From: Rahnella inusitata
GTDB lineage: Bacteria > Pseudomonadota > Gammaproteobacteria > Enterobacterales > Enterobacteriaceae
Assembly (NCBI RefSeq): GCF_003263515.1
Contig: NZ_JYDE01000044.1
Span: forward strand, 1 to 64,000
Reading direction: 5' to 3'
Length of the DNA: 64,000 bases
Within the stretch, counting starts at the first letter, position 1. Each line of letters starts with the position of its first letter. A model generated the notes under the pieces. It was not told the DNA's origin, ran no database searches, and saw nothing but the letters and a program-made list of their open reading frames with translations. Positions 60,228-64,000 of the stretch are shown here, piece after piece. Both the position numbers and the translations under genes were made by a program.

Positions 60228-60282
60228 AAGATAACTTGTCATACAGATTTAAAATTTGAATGACATCACAAAACCACATTTA
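60228..60282 (-). promoter_or_regulatory. exuT promoter with CRP and ExuR sites (module copy 1)
   Basis: A CRP site TTTGA-ATGACA-TCACA is at 60255-60270, centred at 60262.5. A minus-strand -10 TATCTT (60228-60233) gives a start near 60221, so CRP sits at -41.5, a class II position. The putative ExuR site ACTTGTCATACAG (60234-60246) lies between CRP and the -10, suited to repression. Confidence 0.65.
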
Positions 60283-60516
60283 AACTGTGTGCTTACTTAA
60301 CTTTTTTAACTTCACTGTTATTTACTTGATTTTACAGACTTAATGGATTTTTTATCGACCGCCGTCACACTTTTAGCTGATTACGTAACAACCAGTACCG
60401 GAAAATTCAAACCAAAGTGGTGTAACAACTTTACGATTCGTTCACAAACGGGGAAAAGAGAGTTAAAACGGCTTTAGGCAAGCCATCAGCGGGTGGTGGG
60501 GATTGCTGGCAGAGAA

Positions 60517-60583
60517 ATAACTTGTCATACCGATTTAAAGTTTGAGTGACATCACAAAATCACACTCGGAATGTGAGGATAAT
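60517..60583 (+). promoter_or_regulatory. uxaC promoter with CRP and ExuR sites (module copy 2)
   Basis: A CRP site TTTGA-GTGACA-TCACA is at 60541-60556, centred at 60548.5. The plus-strand -10 GATAAT (60578-60583) gives a start near 60590, again placing CRP at -41.5. The putative ExuR site ACTTGTCATACCG (60520-60532) lies upstream of CRP. The remaining parts of 59909-60768 hold no gene. Confidence 0.65.
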
Positions 60584-60768
60584 AGCGGCCAGTGCTTAAA
60601 GACTCTAAAGTTTTTGTTTTACAGAGAATTAGTATGTGTTTTATAACGGAAATCGCCCACTTTCGCACAAGAGTGCCCCTAAAAAGAGCTGGACGATAAA
60701 CTGAATTGGTGTGATAACTTCGCACCATTGAGAGACAACTCTACAGAATTCATGATGAGGAACCTAAG

Positions 60769-62181
60769 ATGGCGCAGTTTTTAACGGAAGACTTCCTTCT
60801 CGACACAGAATTCGCACGTCGCCTGTATCACGACTACGCGAAAGATGAGCCCATTTTCGACTACCACTGCCATTTGCCACCTGAGCTGATTGCCCAGGAT
60901 TATCATTTTAAAAACATGTACGACGTATGGCTTAAAGGCGATCACTACAAATGGCGCGCGATGCGTACCAATGGTGTGCCTGAGCGTATGTGTACCGGTG
61001 ATGCCACTGACCGCGAGAAGTTTGACGCCTGGGCGGCAACGGTTCCGCACACCATCGGAAACCCGCTGTACCACTGGACCCACCTCGAGCTGCGTCGTCC
61101 GTTCGGCATCACCGGTAAATTGCTTTCTCCGTCTACCGCAGGCGAAATCTGGGAGCGCGGCAATGCTTTGCTGGCGCAGGATGACTTTTCTGCCCGTGGC
61201 ATCATGAAACAGATGAACGTGAAAATGGTCGGCACCACCGATGACCCTGTCGATTCTCTGGAACACCATAAAGCCGTGGCGCAGGACAGCAGTTTTGACA
61301 TCAAAGTGCTGCCAAGCTGGCGTCCGGACAAAGCCTTCAACATTGAAGCAGCGACCTTCGTGGATTACATGAAGAAACTGGAAGCGGCCTCTGATGTGTC
61401 TATTAGCCGTTTCAGCGATCTGCGTGATGCCCTGAAAAAACGGATGGACCACTTCGCGGCGCACGGCTGCAAAGTTTCCGACCACGCGCTGGACGTTGTG
61501 GTGTACGGCGAAGCGGACGACGCGACGCTGGATGGCATTCTGGCCCGCCGCCTGAGCGGTGAAACGCCAACCCCGGCAGAAATCGCGCAGTTCAAAACCG
61601 GCGTTCTGCTGTATCTGGCTTCTGAATATCAGCGTCGCGAATGGGTACAGCAGTACCACATTGGCGCGCTGCGTAATAACAATACCCGGATGTTCCAGCT
61701 GATCGGTGCAGACGTCGGTTTCGATTCCATCAATGACCAGCCGCTGGCAGAACCGCTGTCCAAATTATTGGGTGCGCAGGGCATGGCTGGTGGCCTGCCG
61801 AAAACCATTCTGTACTGCCTGAACCCTCGTGATAACGAAGTGATCGGCACCATGGTCGGTAACTTCCAGGGTGAAGGGATGCCGGGCAAGATGCAGTTTG
61901 GTTCTGGCTGGTGGTTCAATGATCAGAAAGACGGCATGCAGCGCCAGATGACTCAGCTCGCCAACCTCGGTTTACTCAGCCGTTTCGTGGGCATGCTGAC
62001 CGACAGCCGCAGCTTCCTGTCTTATACACGTCACGAATACTTCCGCCGCATTCTGTGCCAGATGATTGGCCGCTGGGTGGAAGAGGGCGAAGCGCCGGCA
62101 GATATCGAACTGCTGGGCAGCATGGTGAAAAATATCTGCTTCGACAACGCCAAACAGTATTTCCAGATTGAACTGAACTAA
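60769..62181 (+). CDS. uxaC: Glucuronate/galacturonate isomerase UxaC
   Basis: A 470-residue metal enzyme isomerising glucuronate to fructuronate and galacturonate to tagaturonate. The amidohydrolase-like metal motif [17 protein letters not shown] is at about 32-48, with the WRxxR-type region near [14 protein letters not shown]. Length equals the E. coli enzyme. uxaB follows after 142 bp that include a small hairpin at about 62193-62214. Confidence 0.97.
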   Translation: MAQFLTEDFLLDTEFARRLYHDYAKDEPIFDYHCHLPPELIAQDYHFKNMYDVWLKGDHYKWRAMRTNGVPERMCTGDATDREKFDAWAATVPHTIGNPLYHWTHLELRRPFGITGKLLSPSTAGEIWERGNALLAQDDFSARGIMKQMNVKMVGTTDDPVDSLEHHKAVAQDSSFDIKVLPSWRPDKAFNIEAATFVDYMKKLEAASDVSISRFSDLRDALKKRMDHFAAHGCKVSDHALDVVVYGEADDATLDGILARRLSGETPTPAEIAQFKTGVLLYLASEYQRREWVQQYHIGALRNNNTRMFQLIGADVGFDSINDQPLAEPLSKLLGAQGMAGGLPKTILYCLNPRDNEVIGTMVGNFQGEGMPGKMQFGSGWWFNDQKDGMQRQMTQLANLGLLSRFVGMLTDSRSFLSYTRHEYFRRILCQMIGRWVEEGEAPADIELLGSMVKNICFDNAKQYFQIELN

Positions 62182-62323
62182 AAACGCACGACGGGGCGCA
62201 GGTTCCTGCGCTCCGATAATAAACAGAGCAATAACAACTAATTATCCCATTTAGCACGGCGGCCACAGGACACATTCTTTGTCCTCAAAGACCGGCGTCT
62301 GAGCAAATTAAGGTAAATGTGAG

Positions 62324-63775
62324 ATGCAAAGGTTAAATCGCCGTGACTTTCCAGGCCGTCATCATCCCGACAAAATTATTCAGTTCGGTGAAGGTAACTT
62401 TTTGCGGGCGTTCGTTGACTGGCAAATCGACCTGTTAAATGAACATACCGATCTGAACGCCGGTATCGTGATCGTTCGCCCGATTGACACCGATTTTCCG
62501 CCTTCGCTCAGCACGCAGGATGGCCTGTACACCACCATCATCAGCGGCCTGAACGAGCAGGGCGAAACGGTGCGTGATACGCGCATCATTCGTTCCGTCA
62601 ACCGCGAAATCAATATTTATCATCAGTTTGACGAGTATCTGGCGCTGGCGCGCGATCCCAATATCCGCTTTGTGTTTTCCAACACCACCGAAGCAGGGAT
62701 CAGCTACGTCGAGAGCGATCGTCTGGAAGACGCGCCACCGGCCAGCTTCCCCGCCAAACTGACCCGTTTGCTGTTCGAGCGTTTCACTCACTTCTCTGGC
62801 GCTGCCGATAAAGGCTGGGTTTTACTGCCATGTGAACTGATCGACTACAACGGCGAAGCCTTGCAGGAACTGGTGCTGCGCTACGCACAACAGTGGGCAT
62901 TACCTGCTTCCTTTACCCAATGGCTGGAAACCAGCAACACCTTCTGCTCAACGCTGGTTGACCGCATCGTGACCGGTTATCCACGCAGCGAAGTGGACAG
63001 TCTGCAGCAGGAACTGGGCTATCAGGACAGCTTTTTCGACAGCGCGGAACACTTCTATCTGTTCGTGATCCAGGGGCCGAAAAGTCTGGCTCAGGAGCTG
63101 CGTCTGGACAAACTGCCGCTGAACATTCGTTTGGTTGATGACATCAAACCGTACAAAGAACGCAAAGTGGCGATCCTCAACGGTGCGCATACCGCGCTGG
63201 TGCCGGTGGCATTTCTGTGTGGTCTGAACACCGTCGGCGAATCGATGAATGATGCGCAGTTAAGCCGCTATGTTGAGCTGGCTATTTCTGAAGAAATCTC
63301 GCCGGTACTGGATCTGCCGCAGGATGAACTGACCTCCTTCGCGCAGGCCGTGCTGAGCCGTTTCCGCAACCCGTTCATTCAGCTTCAGCTGTTGTCGATT
63401 GCCCTGAACGGCATGACTAAATACCGCACCCGTATTCTGCCGCAACTGCTGGCGAGTCAGGAAAAACATCAGATCCTGCCGCCACGCCTGACCTTCGCGT
63501 TGGCCGCGTTGCTGGCATTTTACCGCGGCGAACGTAATGGTGAAATCTATCCGTTGCAGGATGATGCCCACTGGCTGAGCCGTTTCTCAGAACTGTGGAG
63601 CAGCGTACGTAACGGCGAATTACCGCTGGCCGGGCTGGTGGAAACCGTGCTGGCCGATGAAGAACACTGGGGACGGGATCTCAACACCGTGCCTGGCCTG
63701 ACCGCTAAAGTGACCGAACAGTTACAGGCGATCGAAGACCGTGGCATGCGCGATGCGCTGGCGGCTTACAGCTAA
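62324..63775 (+). CDS. uxaB: Tagaturonate reductase UxaB
   Basis: The 483-residue NADH-dependent reductase converts tagaturonate to altronate. The Rossmann start [20 protein letters not shown] and the mannitol-dehydrogenase signature in [22 protein letters not shown] are clear. It is cotranscribed with uxaC and, 10 bp later, uxaA. Confidence 0.97.
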   Translation: MQRLNRRDFPGRHHPDKIIQFGEGNFLRAFVDWQIDLLNEHTDLNAGIVIVRPIDTDFPPSLSTQDGLYTTIISGLNEQGETVRDTRIIRSVNREINIYHQFDEYLALARDPNIRFVFSNTTEAGISYVESDRLEDAPPASFPAKLTRLLFERFTHFSGAADKGWVLLPCELIDYNGEALQELVLRYAQQWALPASFTQWLETSNTFCSTLVDRIVTGYPRSEVDSLQQELGYQDSFFDSAEHFYLFVIQGPKSLAQELRLDKLPLNIRLVDDIKPYKERKVAILNGAHTALVPVAFLCGLNTVGESMNDAQLSRYVELAISEEISPVLDLPQDELTSFAQAVLSRFRNPFIQLQLLSIALNGMTKYRTRILPQLLASQEKHQILPPRLTFALAALLAFYRGERNGEIYPLQDDAHWLSRFSELWSSVRNGELPLAGLVETVLADEEHWGRDLNTVPGLTAKVTEQLQAIEDRGMRDALAAYS

Positions 63776-63785
63776 GAGGGCGACT

Positions 63786-64000
63786 ATGCAAAGTATCATT
63801 CAAATTCATCCTGCTGATAACGTTGCCGTGGCACTGCGCGACATTGAAGCCGGTGAGCGCGTCGAAGCGGGCGATTATCAGGTCGTGTTGCCAGAAGCGG
63901 TTGCCCGTGGTCACAAATTTGCCCTGCGCCCGATTGTGGCCGGGGAAAATATTGTCAAATACGGCCTGCCGATTGGCCATGCGCTGTCCGTGATTGAACC
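63786..64000 (+). CDS. uxaA: Altronate dehydratase UxaA (partial)
   Basis: The first 71 codons of altronate dehydratase, cut by the window end. QIHPADNVAVALRDIEAGERV, VARGHKFAL and KYGLPIGHAL form the N-terminal SAF domain. The full protein would be about 495 residues and yield 2-keto-3-deoxygluconate. Confidence 0.95.
   Translation, partial: MQSIIQIHPADNVAVALRDIEAGERVEAGDYQVVLPEAVARGHKFALRPIVAGENIVKYGLPIGHALSVIE

Noticed and set aside
60004-60279. 91-residue frame in the exuT-uxaC gap
   Set aside because: It begins inside the CRP site and would start upstream of the predicted transcript start.
60781-61659. 292-residue frame antisense to uxaC
   Set aside because: Shadow of a conserved gene, without a recognisable domain or ribosome site.

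Overview
The window is ordinary chromosome of a gammaproteobacterium of the order Enterobacterales. Nearly every housekeeping block is syntenic with Escherichia coli: lptC-lptA-lptB-rpoN-hpf-ptsN-rapZ-npr, mlaFEDCB-ibaG-murA, degQ-degS, rplM-rpsI-sspA-sspB, gltBD, arcB, dolP-diaA-yraN-lpoA-rsmI, and yqjA-mzrA-yqjCDEK. It is not E. coli itself. yhcC and elbB are missing from their usual places beside arcB, nanE and yhcH are missing from the nan locus, and a nine-gene accessory operon plus its regulator lies between rnk and npr. A relative of Rahnella, Ewingella or Serratia (Yersiniaceae) fits best, but this is inferred from gene order and protein similarity recalled from memory. I see no rRNA, tRNA, insertion sequence, prophage or CRISPR array.

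Layout. 1-0.5 kb: rnk. 0.9-9.8 kb: an accessory operon with a stand-alone PRD protein, a glycine-rich SFCGS protein, DUF4312, membrane proteins DUF4311 and DUF4310, a metallo-amidohydrolase, a DgaE-type PLP ammonia lyase, a KDGP aldolase and an exported lactonase, followed by a PRD/EIIB/EIIA transcription regulator. 9.8-17.9 kb (minus strand): nitrogen-PTS genes, sigma-54, LPS transport and Kdo synthesis, and yrbG. 18.2-23.1 kb: Mla phospholipid transport, ibaG and murA. 23.2-26.3 kb: degS, degQ and zapG. 26.5-30.4 kb: zapE, rplM-rpsI and sspAB. 30.5-34.9 kb: nanR and nanA-nanT-nanK. 34.9-40.8 kb: gltD and gltB. 41.7-44.0 kb: arcB, with the ArcZ small RNA on the opposite strand. 44.9-50.4 kb: mtgA, dolP, diaA, yraN, lpoA and rsmI. 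50.4-50.8 kb: RNase P RNA, followed by a degenerate ERIC element. 50.9-57.3 kb: yhaK, yhaJ and the yqj block. 57.6-64 kb: hexuronate genes exuR, exuT, uxaC, uxaB and the start of uxaA.

How the genes work together. The accessory operon looks like a complete catabolic unit. A predicted transporter of uncharacterised families (DUF4310/4311/4312/SFCGS) feeds an amidohydrolase, then a DgaE/DgaF pair that would turn a 2-amino-2-deoxy-gluconate-6-phosphate-like acid into KDGP and then pyruvate plus glyceraldehyde-3-phosphate. PRD proteins at both ends imply control by PTS phosphorylation, although no recognisable EII permease or sugar kinase is present. This is the best candidate in the window for an undescribed system.

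The regulatory DNA is also informative. A 48-bp module carrying a CRP site and a putative ExuR site is present twice in the exuT-uxaC divergent region. Three tandem GGTATA boxes mark the NanR operator. A CRP-like site lies upstream of gltB. An isolated 20-bp LacI-type palindrome sits in an AT-rich gene-free stretch upstream of mtgA.
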